From contig FR888177.1 in assembly GCA_000431775.1 (NCBI GenBank), positions 34,918-83,285 on the forward strand: a stretch of 48,368 nt of DNA, given 5' to 3'. The translations under genes were made by a program, and so were the position numbers. Source of the DNA: Clostridium sp. CAG:413 (GTDB taxonomy: Bacteria; Bacillota; Clostridia; Oscillospirales; Acutalibacteraceae). The notes beneath the pieces are model-generated. The model was given only the letters and a program-made list of their open reading frames with translations, did not search any database and was not told the DNA's origin. Of the stretch, positions 1-10,946 are shown in pieces. The stretch's first letter is position 1; the number at the start of each line of letters is the position of its first letter.

Positions 1-438
1 CTCATAACCGCCAAGAGGGCGAGCGAGCAGGGGCGCGAGGTCTTTGCCATCCCCGGCAGTGTGCTTGCCAGCGCATATATGGGCGTCAACCGCCTGATAA
101 TGGACGGCGCAAGGGCGGTCACGAACGCCGCGGATATCCTCGCTCCGTATGCGGCGATGTACCCCGACAGGGTCGATATCGCCCGTATCCGCGTGACAAA
201 GCCCGACACTCATTCGCCGAAGCAGGCAAAACCCGTAAAAATTAAAAAAGAACCCCCGTCGGCACTTGACCGTGAGACGCTTACGGTCTATAATCTTTTC
301 GGGGAGGAGCCGCTGCACCCCGACGATATGGCGGCTCAGAGCGGGCTGGGCCCGTCCAAAGTGCTCTCGGCGCTCATGCGGCTCGAACTGCTCGGGCTGA
401 TCGAGCAGACCGACGGCAGAAATTATATTCTTAAATAA
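1..438 (+). CDS. dprA: DNA processing protein DprA, C-terminal part
   Basis: The reading frame is open from base 1, so the 5' end lies outside the window; 145 codons remain. The first residues (LITAKRASEQGREVFAIPGS, then GVNRLIMDGA) match the end of the DprA/Smf Rossmann-like domain, which binds single-stranded DNA and loads RecA during natural transformation. A charged linker follows (about residues 60-85), then a small winged-helix domain (about 90-145), the usual C-terminal domain of longer DprA proteins. The GTG at 61 is internal and not a start. The gene ends 19 bases before topA, the classical Firmicutes dprA-topA order, so the two are probably co-transcribed. Family assignment rests on the conserved tail and on context. 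Confidence 0.9.
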   Translation, partial: LITAKRASEQGREVFAIPGSVLASAYMGVNRLIMDGARAVTNAADILAPYAAMYPDRVDIARIRVTKPDTHSPKQAKPVKIKKEPPSALDRETLTVYNLFGEEPLHPDDMAAQSGLGPSKVLSALMRLELLGLIEQTDGRNYILK

Positions 439-457
439 GCTGACAGGAGAAAAATTA

Positions 458-2549
458 ATGTCTAAGCTCGTTATAGTTGAGTCGCCCGCCAAGGCGAACA
501 CTATCAAGAAATATCTCGGCAAGGACTACGACGTCGTTGCCTCCAAGGGTCATATCAGGGATCTGCCCGCAGCGAAGCTCAGCGTTGACGTCAAAAACGG
601 CTTCGCTCCGAAATATGCCCTCATCAAGGGGAAAGAAAAGCTCGTCAAGGAGCTTCAGGATAAAGTCGCTGCCAGCGACGCAGTCTATCTCGCAGCCGAC
701 CCCGACCGCGAGGGGGAAGCGATATCGTGGCATCTGGCGACGGTGCTCGGCCTTGACCTCAAGAGCAAGAACCGAGTCACCTTCAACGAAATAACCAAGA
801 CCGGCATCGCAAACGGCATGGCGCACCCGAAGCAGGTCAACCTCGACCTTGTCAACGCTCAGCAGGCAAGGCGTATCCTCGACCGCCTCGTGGGCTACCG
901 CCTCAGCCCGTTTGTGTCGCAGAAGATAAGGCGCGGCCTCTCCGCAGGCAGAGTGCAGAGCGTTGCGGTCAGGCTGATAGTCGACCGTGAGGAGGAGATA
1001 AATGCCTTTGTCCCCGACGAATATTGGGAGATAGAAGCGAAGCTCGCCAACGCTCAGCGCAGGACATTCACCGCCTCGCTCTACGCCGATGAGAAGGGCA
1101 AGGTCAAAATAGCGAACGCCGAGCAGGCTCAGGGCTACCTCGACCGCCTTGAGGGCGCCGAATACGAAGTGGCGTCGGTCAAAAAGGGCACGAGGAAAAA
1201 GAATCCCTCGCCGCCGTTCATCACCTCCACCCTCCAGCAGGAGGCTTCAAGGAAGCTCGGCTTCCAGGCGGAGCGCACGATGAGAGCGGCGCAGGAGCTG
1301 TACGAGGGCGTCAGCGTCAAGGATCACGGCACCCTCGGTCTGATAACCTACATGAGAACCGATTCGCTCAGGATATCCGAGGAAGCGAGAGCGGCGGGCA
1401 ATCAGTATATTGCACAGGCCTACGGCAAAGAATATCTGCCGGAGAAGCCCGTATATTATAAATCGAGAGCGAACGCTCAGGACGGCCACGAGGCGATAAG
1501 GCCGTCGGTGCCCTCCATCACTCCGGAGCAGGTCAAGGGCAGCCTCACCTCCGACCAGTATAAGCTCTACAGCCTCATCTGGAAGAGATTTATCGCAAGC
1601 CTTATGGCGAGCTGCGTTCAGAATACCGTCAAGGCGGAGATAAAAGCGTCAAAACCCGACAGCGACGAATTCTGCATATTCACGGCGGCGGGCTACTCGA
1701 TAAAATTCGACGGCTTCACCCGTCTTTACGACCTCCCCGAGGAGGAGACGGATAAGGGCGCTCTGCCCGAGATAAAGGCGCAGGAGAAGCTCAAGCTGCG
1801 CGAGCTGAATTCGGCTCAGCATTTCACTCAGCCGCCCGCCCGCTACACCGAAGCCTCGCTCATCAAGGAGCTTGAGGAGAACGGCGTCGGCCGCCCGAGC
1901 ACCTATGCGGCGATCCTCTCGACGATAATCAAGAGGGGCTACGTCCAGCGCAAGCAGAAGCAGCTTGTGCCCACGGAGCTGGGCTGCGCCACCACGGGGC
2001 TGCTCAAGGAGAAATTCCCCAAGATAGTCAACACCAAGTTCACCGCCCAGATGGAGACGAATCTCGATAAGGTCGGCTGCGGCGAAGCCGATTATGTCAA
2101 GATGCTCGACGAATTCTACGGCGATTTTGAAAAGACCCTCGACAAGGCGAAGGCGGAGATGAAGAACGTCAAGATCCAGCTCGAGGAGGATACGACCGAT
2201 ATCCCGTGCGAGAAGTGCGGCAGGATGATGGTCATCAAGACCGGCAGATACGGCAGATTCCTTGCCTGCCCGGGCTACCCCGAGTGCAAGAACGCAAAGC
2301 CGCTCATCCTCAACACCGGCGCGAAATGCCCCGAGTGCGGCTCGGATATCATTGAGAGAAAGTCCAAGAAAGGCCACGTCTTCTACGGCTGCTCAAGCTG
2401 GCCTAAGTGCAACTTCATGAGCTGGGATCCCCCGGCGGGCGAGAACTGCCCGAAGTGCGGCAAGGCGCTCTTCAAGAAGAAGGGCGGCAAGCTGGTGTGC
2501 ATGACGGCGGGCTGCGGCTACGAGAAATCGGCGGGGAAGAAAAAGAGCA

Positions 2550-2557
<8 letters not shown>
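458..2557 (+). CDS. topA: DNA topoisomerase I (type IA)
   Basis: This 699-residue type IA topoisomerase relaxes negative supercoils by cutting one strand. The N-terminus (MSKLVIVESPAKANTIKKYL) opens the Toprim domain, whose acidic motif DPDREGEA lies near residues 81-88. The catalytic tyrosine is in TYMRTDS (Tyr298), and the central domain carries the GRPSTYA motif. Three C-terminal cysteine clusters (CEKCG...CPGYPEC, CPECG...CSSWPKC, CPKCG...CMTAGC) are topoisomerase zinc ribbons that bind the passing DNA strand. The ATG is preceded by CAGGAGAAAA. Its last 8 bases overlap the start of trmFO, so translation is probably coupled. Confidence 0.97.
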
Positions 2558-3854
<1,297 letters not shown>

Positions 3855-3868
3855 ACGGAGGTTTTATA

Positions 3869-4093
3869 ATGATCCTTGAGAAATTGATTTCCATGATCTG
3901 CGAAGAATTCGGATTCAGTGAGGACGAGGTCGACGGATCTGCGCCGCTCTATGAATTTATCAACGACGACGCCGAGCTTGAGGAGCTTGTCCTCTCGCTC
4001 GAGAGCGAGTTTGAAACGGAATTTGCCGAGGAGATCGACACCGGCATCTCCGTCTCGGAGCTTGCGGATATGATCGAAGAATCGATCGGATAA
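3869..4093 (+). CDS. Acyl-carrier-protein-like protein lacking the phosphopantetheine serine
   Basis: A 74-residue acidic helical protein directly upstream of rnc, the place where Firmicutes normally carry acpP or an acp paralogue. Length, acidity and the pattern of helix I (ILEKLISMICEEFGFSEDEV) and helix II (LEELVLSLESEFETEF) fit an acyl carrier protein. The conserved Asp-Ser-Leu that takes 4'-phosphopantetheine on the serine reads Asp34-Ala35-Glu36 here, so the protein as read cannot be a conventional holo-ACP. The ATG has a good site (ACGGAGG, about 3855-3861). It could be a structural or regulatory ACP paralogue, or a degenerate copy; the true acpP would then lie elsewhere. Fold assignment is likely, function unknown. 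Confidence 0.75.
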   Translation: MILEKLISMICEEFGFSEDEVDGSAPLYEFINDDAELEELVLSLESEFETEFAEEIDTGISVSELADMIEESIG

Positions 4094-4104
4094 GGAAGAA
4101 TACT

Positions 4105-4782
4105 ATGGACGAAAAATTTGAGGCACTGCAAAATAATCTGGGCTATCACTTCAAGGATATCTCACTGCTCAGGACTGCGCTGACCCACTCGTCGTATGCG
4201 AATGAGAAGGGTGCGGGCACGGTCTGCAACGAGCGGCTGGAGTTCCTCGGCGATTCGGTGCTCGGCTTCATCTCGGCGGGGTATTTCTACAGGAATTACG
4301 ACTTCCCCGAGGGCGAGCTGACCAAGCACAGAGCCGCCAAGGTCTGTGAAAATGCCCTGTGCGTTTTTGCAAGGGAGCTTGATATCGGCTCGGCGCTGCT
4401 GCTCGGCAAGGGCGAGCTTCGCATGGGCGGCAGAGAGAAGCCCTCCATCCTTGCGGACGCCTTTGAAGCGGTGCTCGCCGCAGTCTACCTTGACGGCGGG
4501 CTGGAGGAAGCGAGCAAGCTGGCTCTGCGCTTTGTGGCAAGGAATGACAGCATACAGGAGACGAAGGATTATAAGACCATCCTTCAGGAGATAATTCAGC
4601 GCAACCCCGAGGAGCATATCGAATATGTGCTCACCGGCTCGAGCGGCCCCGACCACGCCAAGAGCTTCAATGTTGAAGTTCACCTTAACAGCAATGTCAT
4701 CGGCAGGGGCGTCGGCAGGAGCAAGAAGCTCGCCGAGCAGCACGCGGCCAAGGAAGCGCTGGAGCTTATGGGTATAAAATGA
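4105..4782 (+). CDS. rnc: Ribonuclease III
   Basis: Ribonuclease III cuts double-stranded RNA, including the rRNA precursor and mRNA or antisense duplexes. The signature ERLEFLGDSVL lies at residues 43-53 with Glu46 and Asp50 as metal ligands. The second acidic site is in LADAFEAVLAAVYLDGG (about residues 113-130). A double-stranded RNA-binding domain fills about residues 155-225, ending in the typical GRSKKLAEQHAAKEAL helix. At 225 residues it has standard length. It follows the ACP-like gene by 11 bases, and its stop overlaps the next start by 4 bases, so it belongs to the same operon. Confidence 0.97.
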   Translation: MDEKFEALQNNLGYHFKDISLLRTALTHSSYANEKGAGTVCNERLEFLGDSVLGFISAGYFYRNYDFPEGELTKHRAAKVCENALCVFARELDIGSALLLGKGELRMGGREKPSILADAFEAVLAAVYLDGGLEEASKLALRFVARNDSIQETKDYKTILQEIIQRNPEEHIEYVLTGSSGPDHAKSFNVEVHLNSNVIGRGVGRSKKLAEQHAAKEALELMGIK

Positions 4783-5816
4783 AGCATATCAACGTTGCGC
4801 TCTTTGTAGTTCACAAGGGCTGCCCGCACACCTGCTCATTCTGTAATCAGCGGAGCATATCGGGCAGCACTGTCGAGATAACGGCGGCGCAGGTGCACGA
4901 GGCGGCGGCCACGGCGATAAAGTCGCTCAGCGAGAGCGAGGCGGCGGGCGGCGAGATAGCGTTTTTCGGGGGCAGCTTCACTATGGTGGAGCGCGGCTAC
5001 ATGATTTCGCTCCTTGAGGCGGCATACGAATATGTCTCAAAGGGCATTTTCAAGGGCATTCGTCTCTCCACAAGGCCGGACGGCATTGACCCCGAGATCT
5101 GCGAAATTCTCAAACGCTACGGCGTTACGGCGGTAGAGCTGGGCGCTCAGAGCCTCAGCGATCGCGTGCTCACGATGAACGAGCGGGGTCACACCGCTGC
5201 CGACGTTGAGGCGGCGCACGCAATGCTCAGGGGCTACGGCTTCGAGACGGGGCTGCAAATGATGACGGGGCTTTACGGCTCCGAGGATGCGGACAGCATC
5301 GAGACCGCCCGTCGGATAGTTGAAATGCACCCCGACACGGTCAGGATATATCCCACCGTCGTGCTCAGAGGCACCCGCCTTTGCGAGCTTGCCGAGAGCG
5401 GCGAATTCAAGCCCAAGGGGCTGCCCGAGACGGTCGAGCTGTGTTCAAAGCTCATCCCAATGTTTGAGAATGCGGGCATAAAGGTCATCAGAGTGGGGCT
5501 GCATTCCGGCGGCGGGGTCGAGGAGGGCTTCGTTGCGGGGGCTTATCACCCTGCACTCAGGGAGCTTTGCGAGGGACGCATTTATCTCAATGCTGCGCTC
5601 GAAAGGCTCGGCGGGCTGCCCTCGGGGCGATACCTGCTCAGCGTTGCGCCGGGCGAAAATTCCAAGATGACGGGGCAGCGCAAATGCAACATTATCGCTC
5701 TGCGTGAGCGGGGCTGGGACTGCACGGTGAAATGCCGTGAAGGACTTAAAAAATACGAAGTAGACGCTGCGGCTCTGCCGGGGCAGGCTGCGGATAAAGG
5801 TCAGGTAATCAGATGA
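4779..5816 (+). CDS. Radical SAM protein, Elp3/YhcC-like
   Basis: A 345-residue radical S-adenosylmethionine enzyme. The 4Fe-4S cluster motif is C15-x3-C19-x2-C22 in KGCPHTCSFCNQ, followed by FFGGSFT, the typical glycine-rich SAM contact. The arrangement resembles the Elp3-type radical SAM core used in RNA modification and in related uncharacterised proteins. No acetyltransferase domain follows, so it is not a full Elp3. Firmicutes often have such a gene between rnc and smc. ATGA overlaps with rnc upstream and smc downstream make it part of one translation-coupled operon. Substrate unknown. Confidence 0.88.
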   Translation: MKHINVALFVVHKGCPHTCSFCNQRSISGSTVEITAAQVHEAAATAIKSLSESEAAGGEIAFFGGSFTMVERGYMISLLEAAYEYVSKGIFKGIRLSTRPDGIDPEICEILKRYGVTAVELGAQSLSDRVLTMNERGHTAADVEAAHAMLRGYGFETGLQMMTGLYGSEDADSIETARRIVEMHPDTVRIYPTVVLRGTRLCELAESGEFKPKGLPETVELCSKLIPMFENAGIKVIRVGLHSGGGVEEGFVAGAYHPALRELCEGRIYLNAALERLGGLPSGRYLLSVAPGENSKMTGQRKCNIIALRERGWDCTVKCREGLKKYEVDAAALPGQAADKGQVIR

Positions 5817-8800
5817 TATTAAAAGCGCTTGAAATGCAGGGATTCAAATCCTTTCCCGATAAGACCGTGCTGGAGTTCGGCAGAGGTATCACCGCCGTCG
5901 TCGGCCCCAACGGCTCGGGCAAGAGCAATATTTCGGACGCCGTGCGATGGGTGCTGGGCGAGCAATCGACCAAGACCCTCAGAGGCGCCAAGATGGAGGA
6001 CGTCATTTTCGGCGGCACGAGCCAGCGTAAGGCGCTGGGCTACGCCGAGGTGACCTTGCGGCTCGACAACACCGACCGCAGCCTCAACGGCTGCGACAAG
6101 GATGAGGTCGCCGTCACCCGCCGCTACTACCGCTCGGGAGAGAGCGAGTATCTCATCAACGGCGAGGCGTGCAGGCTGCGCGATATTCACGAGCTGTTTA
6201 TGGATACGGGTCTCGGCCGTGACGGCTACTCGATGGTCGGTCAGGGCAGGATAGCCGATCTTGTCTCCGCCCGTTCCACTCAGCGCAGGGATATGCTCGA
6301 GGAGGCGGCGGGCATCTCGCACTTCCGCTATCGCCGTGCCGACGCAACAAGGCGGCTCGAGCAGGCGGAGGAGAATTTGGTAAGGCTCAGAGATATTCTC
6401 TCGGAGCTTGAGGGCAGAATCGGCCCGCTCAAAACTCAGAGCGAGAAAGCGATAAAATTCCTTGCTCTTGCCGAAGAGAAGAAAACTCTCGAGATTGGCC
6501 TGTGGTTACATACGATAGATAAATCAAAGAACGGCCTGCGCGAGCAGGAGCACAAGCTCTCGGTTGCAACGGCGCAGTATGACGAGACGGAAACGAAGCT
6601 CGTTAAGCTCATCGAGGAGATAGAGGCCTCCATCAAGGAGGGGCAGGATATCACCCTTGAGATCGAGCGGCTGAGGTCTGCGATATCCGACAGCGAGGAG
6701 CAGGCGGCGGTCATCGACGGCAGGATAGCCGTTGAGCGCAACACCATCGAGCACAACCGCCAGACCGTCGAGCGCATCACCGCCGACATGGGCGACAGCG
6801 AGAAATTCGCGGCGGAGACCGACCGCAGGATAGAGCAGGCTCAGAACGAGGCGGCTCAAAAAGAAGCGCAGGCAGCCGAGAAGCGCGAAGCCCTTGCGGC
6901 GGAGCTGCAAAAGCTCGGCGAGCTGCTCAGCCGCAACAGCGAGAACAGCGAGCAGGCAAAGGCTCTCGGCGACAAGGCCGCGGCCTCGGCAATGCAGCTT
7001 GCGGATATCAGGGTCGAGCGCTCGACAGCAGTTTCGGCGGCGAGAGAGCTTGCAGCCCGAATAGACGCGATAAACGAGGCAATGTCCTCCCGCAGCGACG
7101 CCCTCGAAACTCTCTCGGCGGAGAAAGCTTCCGCTGAGAACGCCTTGAGAAAGCTCAGGAACGAGGCGGCGGAGCACGAAAACGCCCTTGACGGCTACAG
7201 GATGATAATTGATTCCCGTGCGGGCAAGGTCGAGAAGCTCCGTAAGGAGCTGGAGGCGGCGAACCTCGACATATATCAGAAAAACGCAAGGATCAAAATG
7301 CTCGACGACCTCGAAAAGAACCTTGACGGCTACGCCGGCAGCGTTCAGAAGGTCATCAGAGAGTCCAAGAGGGGCGCTCTCAGGGGCATTCACGGCACTC
7401 TTTCACAGCTTATAACCGCAACGCCCGAGTACGCCGTGGCGATCGAAACGGCTCTCGGCGCGGCGATACAGAATATCGTCACCGACGACGAAAACGCCGC
7501 AAAAAGGGCGATAAATTACTTAAAAGAGAATCGGGTGGGCAGGGCGACCTTCCTGCCGCTTACCTCCGTCAAGGCGAGGCCGTTCACCGAGAACGGGCTT
7601 GCAAATTGCGAGGGCTTCGTCGATATGGCGGATAAGCTGCTCGATTTTGACCCGAAATATGCCGGCATCATCGGCTCCCTGCTCGGCAGGACAGCGGTGG
7701 TCGACAACATCGACAACGGCATAGCGATGGCAAAGAAATATTCCTACCGCTTCAAGATAGTTACCCTCGACGGTCAGGTGCTCAATGCGGGCGGCTCCAT
7801 GACGGGCGGCTCCAGAGGCTCGGGCACGGGCTTCCTGAGCAGAATGACCGAGATCGAGGCGCTGCGCGAGACCGTGGCGGCTCTCGAAAAGCAGCTCGGC
7901 GACAGGCAGAGCGCCTACAAAACGCTCTCCGAGGAGGTCGCAAACGTCCAAGCGGAGCTTGAAGCCTCCGAAGCGGAGCTTATCAAGACCCAGGAGGCTA
8001 TCATCAGAGCCGAGAGTGAGCTGAAGCTCGTCAGCGACAGATACGCCGCCGCAAGCGGTCAGATAGAGGAGCTTGAGAGCGAGAAATCCGCCGCCGCGGA
8101 GCGCATCAAAGAGGCGCACGCCGCGGAGCAGAGGGCTGATGAACGCATAGCTCAGCTTACCGCCGAGGGCGAGGAGCTTTCCGAGAAGATAAGCGAGCTT
8201 GACGAGCGCAGAGAAGAGATCGACAGGCTGCGTGAGGAATCCGCAGCGGTTCAGAATTCGCTGAACCTTGAGATAGTCGCATTGCATAAGGATATCGAGG
8301 CGTGCAAGGAGACGGTGCAGAGCTGCATCGAGCAGAAAGAGGCGTACAGCCGCCGCGCGGGCACTCTCTCCGACGAGATAGAGGCCATTCGGCTTAGCAA
8401 TGAGCAGACCGAGGCGGGCATTCGCGAGCTTGAGCAGGAGGCGGCAGCTCTCAGGGAGAATGCCGTCAAGACCCGCGAGAAGATAGAGGAGCTTATCGGC
8501 AAGCGCTCCGGCGTCGAGGCTCAGAGCACGGCGCTGCGCTCAAAGGAGAGGGAGATGACCTCCGAGCGCGAGAAGCTCAGCGGCGAGGTCGCAAGGCTCG
8601 AGGAGCGCAAGGAATCGCTCCAAAGGGAGCTGGAGACAGCCCGCAACAAGCTCTATGACGAATATCAGCTCTCCCTGCGCGAGGCCGAGGAGGTCGGCAC
8701 GGTGCCCGAGGATATCCCGAAGGCGCAGCGCACTTTGCAGGAGATAAAGGGCAAGATAAGAGCCCTCGGCAGCGTCAATGTCGGCGCAGTCGAGGAATAC

Positions 8801-9385
8801 AAAGAGGTATCCGAGCGATACGAATACATGAGCGGCCAGATAAGCGACATCGAGGAATCCAAGGCCGAGCTTGTCAAGCTCATCGACGAGCTGACGGGCA
8901 AGATGGCCGAGAGATTCAGGGAGCAGTTCAGGCGCATCAACAATAATTTCACCGAGACCTTCAAGGACCTTTTCGACGGAGGCAAGGCGGAGCTTGTGCT
9001 CGACGATCCGCAGGACGTGCTCGAATGCAATATCAACATCAGGGTGCAGCCCCCGGGCAAGAACGTGCAGAATATCGACCTGCTCTCCGGCGGCGAAAAG
9101 GGACTCTCGGCGATCGCGCTGCTCTTCGCTATCCTCAAGGTCACTCCCGCGCCGTTCTGCATCTTTGACGAGGTCGAGGCTGCGCTGGACGACGTCAACG
9201 TCACACGCTACGCCCAATATGTCAGGGGCATGACGGGCAGCACTCAGTTCATCCTCATCACCCACCGCCGAGGCACCATGGACGAGGCCGATATGCTCTA
9301 CGGCGTCACCATGCAGGAGGAGGGCGTTTCAAAGCTGCTCGAGCTTAAAACTGCCGAAATGGCAAAAAAACTCGGGCTTGAATAA
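5813..9385 (+). CDS. smc: Chromosome segregation ATPase SMC
   Basis: A 1190-residue SMC protein, the core of the SMC-ScpAB condensin that organises and segregates the chromosome. The N-terminal Walker A is GPNGSGKS at residues 31-38, followed by a long coiled coil. The hinge domain (about 515-660) contains GTLSQLI, ALGAAIQNIV and the glycine-rich GGSMTGGSRGSGTG. The return coiled coil leads to the signature LSGGEKG (about 1090) and Walker B FCIFDEVEAALDD. The start overlaps the radical SAM gene by 4 bases. The gene ends this operon; a new promoter overlaps its last codons. Confidence 0.98.
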   Translation: MILKALEMQGFKSFPDKTVLEFGRGITAVVGPNGSGKSNISDAVRWVLGEQSTKTLRGAKMEDVIFGGTSQRKALGYAEVTLRLDNTDRSLNGCDKDEVAVTRRYYRSGESEYLINGEACRLRDIHELFMDTGLGRDGYSMVGQGRIADLVSARSTQRRDMLEEAAGISHFRYRRADATRRLEQAEENLVRLRDILSELEGRIGPLKTQSEKAIKFLALAEEKKTLEIGLWLHTIDKSKNGLREQEHKLSVATAQYDETETKLVKLIEEIEASIKEGQDITLEIERLRSAISDSEEQAAVIDGRIAVERNTIEHNRQTVERITADMGDSEKFAAETDRRIEQAQNEAAQKEAQAAEKREALAAELQKLGELLSRNSENSEQAKALGDKAAASAMQLADIRVERSTAVSAARELAARIDAINEAMSSRSDALETLSAEKASAENALRKLRNEAAEHENALDGYRMIIDSRAGKVEKLRKELEAANLDIYQKNARIKMLDDLEKNLDGYAGSVQKVIRESKRGALRGIHGTLSQLITATPEYAVAIETALGAAIQNIVTDDENAAKRAINYLKENRVGRATFLPLTSVKARPFTENGLANCEGFVDMADKLLDFDPKYAGIIGSLLGRTAVVDNIDNGIAMAKKYSYRFKIVTLDGQVLNAGGSMTGGSRGSGTGFLSRMTEIEALRETVAALEKQLGDRQSAYKTLSEEVANVQAELEASEAELIKTQEAIIRAESELKLVSDRYAAASGQIEELESEKSAAAERIKEAHAAEQRADERIAQLTAEGEELSEKISELDERREEIDRLREESAAVQNSLNLEIVALHKDIEACKETVQSCIEQKEAYSRRAGTLSDEIEAIRLSNEQTEAGIRELEQEAAALRENAVKTREKIEELIGKRSGVEAQSTALRSKEREMTSEREKLSGEVARLEERKESLQRELETARNKLYDEYQLSLREAEEVGTVPEDIPKAQRTLQEIKGKIRALGSVNVGAVEEYKEVSERYEYMSGQISDIEESKAELVKLIDELTGKMAERFREQFRRINNNFTETFKDLFDGGKAELVLDDPQDVLECNINIRVQPPGKNVQNIDLLSGGEKGLSAIALLFAILKVTPAPFCIFDEVEAALDDVNVTRYAQYVRGMTGSTQFILITHRRGTMDEADMLYGVTMQEEGVSKLLELKTAEMAKKLGLE

Positions 9386-9406
9386 CGGAAACCTTTGTGC
9401 TATAAT
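9378..9406 (+). promoter_or_regulatory. Sigma-A type promoter for the aminotransferase-aldolase pair
   Basis: TTGAAT (9378-9383) and TATAAT (9401-9406) are separated by 17 bases. The -35 lies inside the last codons of smc. The start codon at 9453 has an AGGAGG ribosome site at 9438-9443. The pair of genes downstream is therefore probably transcribed independently of the smc operon. Confidence 0.8.
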
Positions 9407-9452
9407 AAACTTGGTTTAATATTAAATAAACTGTTTCAGGAGGAAGAAGAAA

Positions 9453-10925
9453 ATGGCTAACCACGGAATCATCAATTACCCCGACGCTCAGCTTGTTACT
9501 AAGCAGCTTGACGCACTTATTAAGAAGCCTATCTATTCGATCAAGCCTGAAGCTCTTGAGAATTACTGCTCCGAGTATTTTGAGAAGAAGTGCCCGACCT
9601 CGAAGAAGATGATCGAGGAAGCAAAGCAGGTCATTCCCGGCGGCGTTCAGCACAACCTCGCTTTCAACTATCCGTTCCCCCTCGTCTTTACCAAGGCTGA
9701 GGGCGCATATCTCTATGATATCGACGGCAACAGATACTTTGACTTCCTGCAGGCGGGCGGCCCCACCGTTTTGGGCAGCAATCCCCCCGCAGTGCGTGAG
9801 AAGGTCATCGAGCTGCTCAATACCTGCGGCCCGTCCACCGGCCTTTTCCATGAGTATGAGTACAAGCTCGGCAAGAAGATAGTCGACCTTATCCCCAATG
9901 TTGATATGTTCCGTATGCTCGGTTCGGGCACCGAGGCCTGCATGACCGCTATCCGTGTCGCTCGCCTTGCCACCGGCAAAAGGAAGATACTCAAGATGGG
10001 CGGCGCTTATCACGGCTGGAGCGATCAGCTCGGCTACGGCATCCGCATCCCCGGCACCAAGTGGACTCAGGCTCACGGCGTTCCCCGCTTTTGCTTCAAG
10101 GATACCGAGGAATTCTTCCCCGGCGACCTGAACGACCTTGAGAGAAAGCTCCGCGCAAACAGACTCAAGGGCGGCACCGCTGCCGTTATGCTCGAGCCCG
10201 TCGGCCCCGAGAGCGGCACCAGACCCGTTGACAAGAACTTCTGCAAGGGCGTTGAGACCCTTTGCCGCAAGTACGGCGCACTGCTTATATTCGATGAAGT
10301 CGTTACCGCATTCAGAGTCAGCATGAACGGCGCTCAGGGCTACTTCGGCGTTTCGCCCGACCTGACCGTATTCGGCAAGGTCGTCGCGGGCGGCTACCCC
10401 GGCGCAGGCGGACTCGGCGGTAAGAGAGAATACATGAAGTATCTCGGCGCAGGCCTTGACGGCTCGCAGAAGATACATAAGGCATTCTGCGGCGGCACCA
10501 TGTCCGCTAACCCGCTCAGCTGCGTTGCCGGCTACACCATGCTCGAGGAGATGGAGAAGGCCGACGCCTGCTACAAGGCCGGTCTCATGGGCGACAGGAT
10601 CACCGCAGGTCTTCAGGAGCTTATCAAGAAGCACGATCTTCCCTTTGTTGCATTTAACCAGGGCTCCATCTGCCATCTTGAGACCGTCGGCACCATGCAC
10701 TTCTCCATCAATTGGAGCAAGCCTTGGACCATCCCCGGCGTGCTCAACGCTACCAACGCCCGCAAGAAGGAAATGGAGCACATGGGCGCTGCCTACATGG
10801 CAGAGGGCCTCGTAACGCTTGCAGGCAGCCGCCTCTACACCAGCGCTGCTTACACTCCCGAGATGATCGACGAAGCTCTTGCAGCCTTCGACAGAGTATT
10901 CTCAAATGTTACCTGCCTTGGCTGA
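9453..10925 (+). CDS. Class III pyridoxal-phosphate aminotransferase, glutamate-1-semialdehyde-aminomutase-like
   Basis: A 490-residue fold-type I PLP enzyme. Recognisable parts are IPGGVQHN and DGNRYFDF at the N-terminus, GSGTEACMTAIRVAR and GGAYHGW around the cofactor phosphate, the aspartate of LLIFDEVVTAFR, and the PLP lysine in FGKVVAGGYP (Lys309). The closest family by motifs is glutamate-1-semialdehyde 2,1-aminomutase and related sugar or amino-acid aminotransferases. The family's usual length is about 430; this one has an N-terminal extension of about 50 residues. No haem genes lie nearby, so a role in tetrapyrrole synthesis is unlikely. The partner is a class II aldolase 21 bases downstream, suggesting a two-step path on an amino- or keto-acid or a sugar. 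Substrate not known. Confidence 0.88.
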   Translation: MANHGIINYPDAQLVTKQLDALIKKPIYSIKPEALENYCSEYFEKKCPTSKKMIEEAKQVIPGGVQHNLAFNYPFPLVFTKAEGAYLYDIDGNRYFDFLQAGGPTVLGSNPPAVREKVIELLNTCGPSTGLFHEYEYKLGKKIVDLIPNVDMFRMLGSGTEACMTAIRVARLATGKRKILKMGGAYHGWSDQLGYGIRIPGTKWTQAHGVPRFCFKDTEEFFPGDLNDLERKLRANRLKGGTAAVMLEPVGPESGTRPVDKNFCKGVETLCRKYGALLIFDEVVTAFRVSMNGAQGYFGVSPDLTVFGKVVAGGYPGAGGLGGKREYMKYLGAGLDGSQKIHKAFCGGTMSANPLSCVAGYTMLEEMEKADACYKAGLMGDRITAGLQELIKKHDLPFVAFNQGSICHLETVGTMHFSINWSKPWTIPGVLNATNARKKEMEHMGAAYMAEGLVTLAGSRLYTSAAYTPEMIDEALAAFDRVFSNVTCLG

Positions 10926-10946
10926 TAAGCCGAAAGGAAAACTATC

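Noticed and set aside
9345..10781. 478-codon minus-strand frame opposite the aminotransferase
   Set aside because: Same cause; the plus-strand gene has a complete PLP enzyme pattern and its own promoter.
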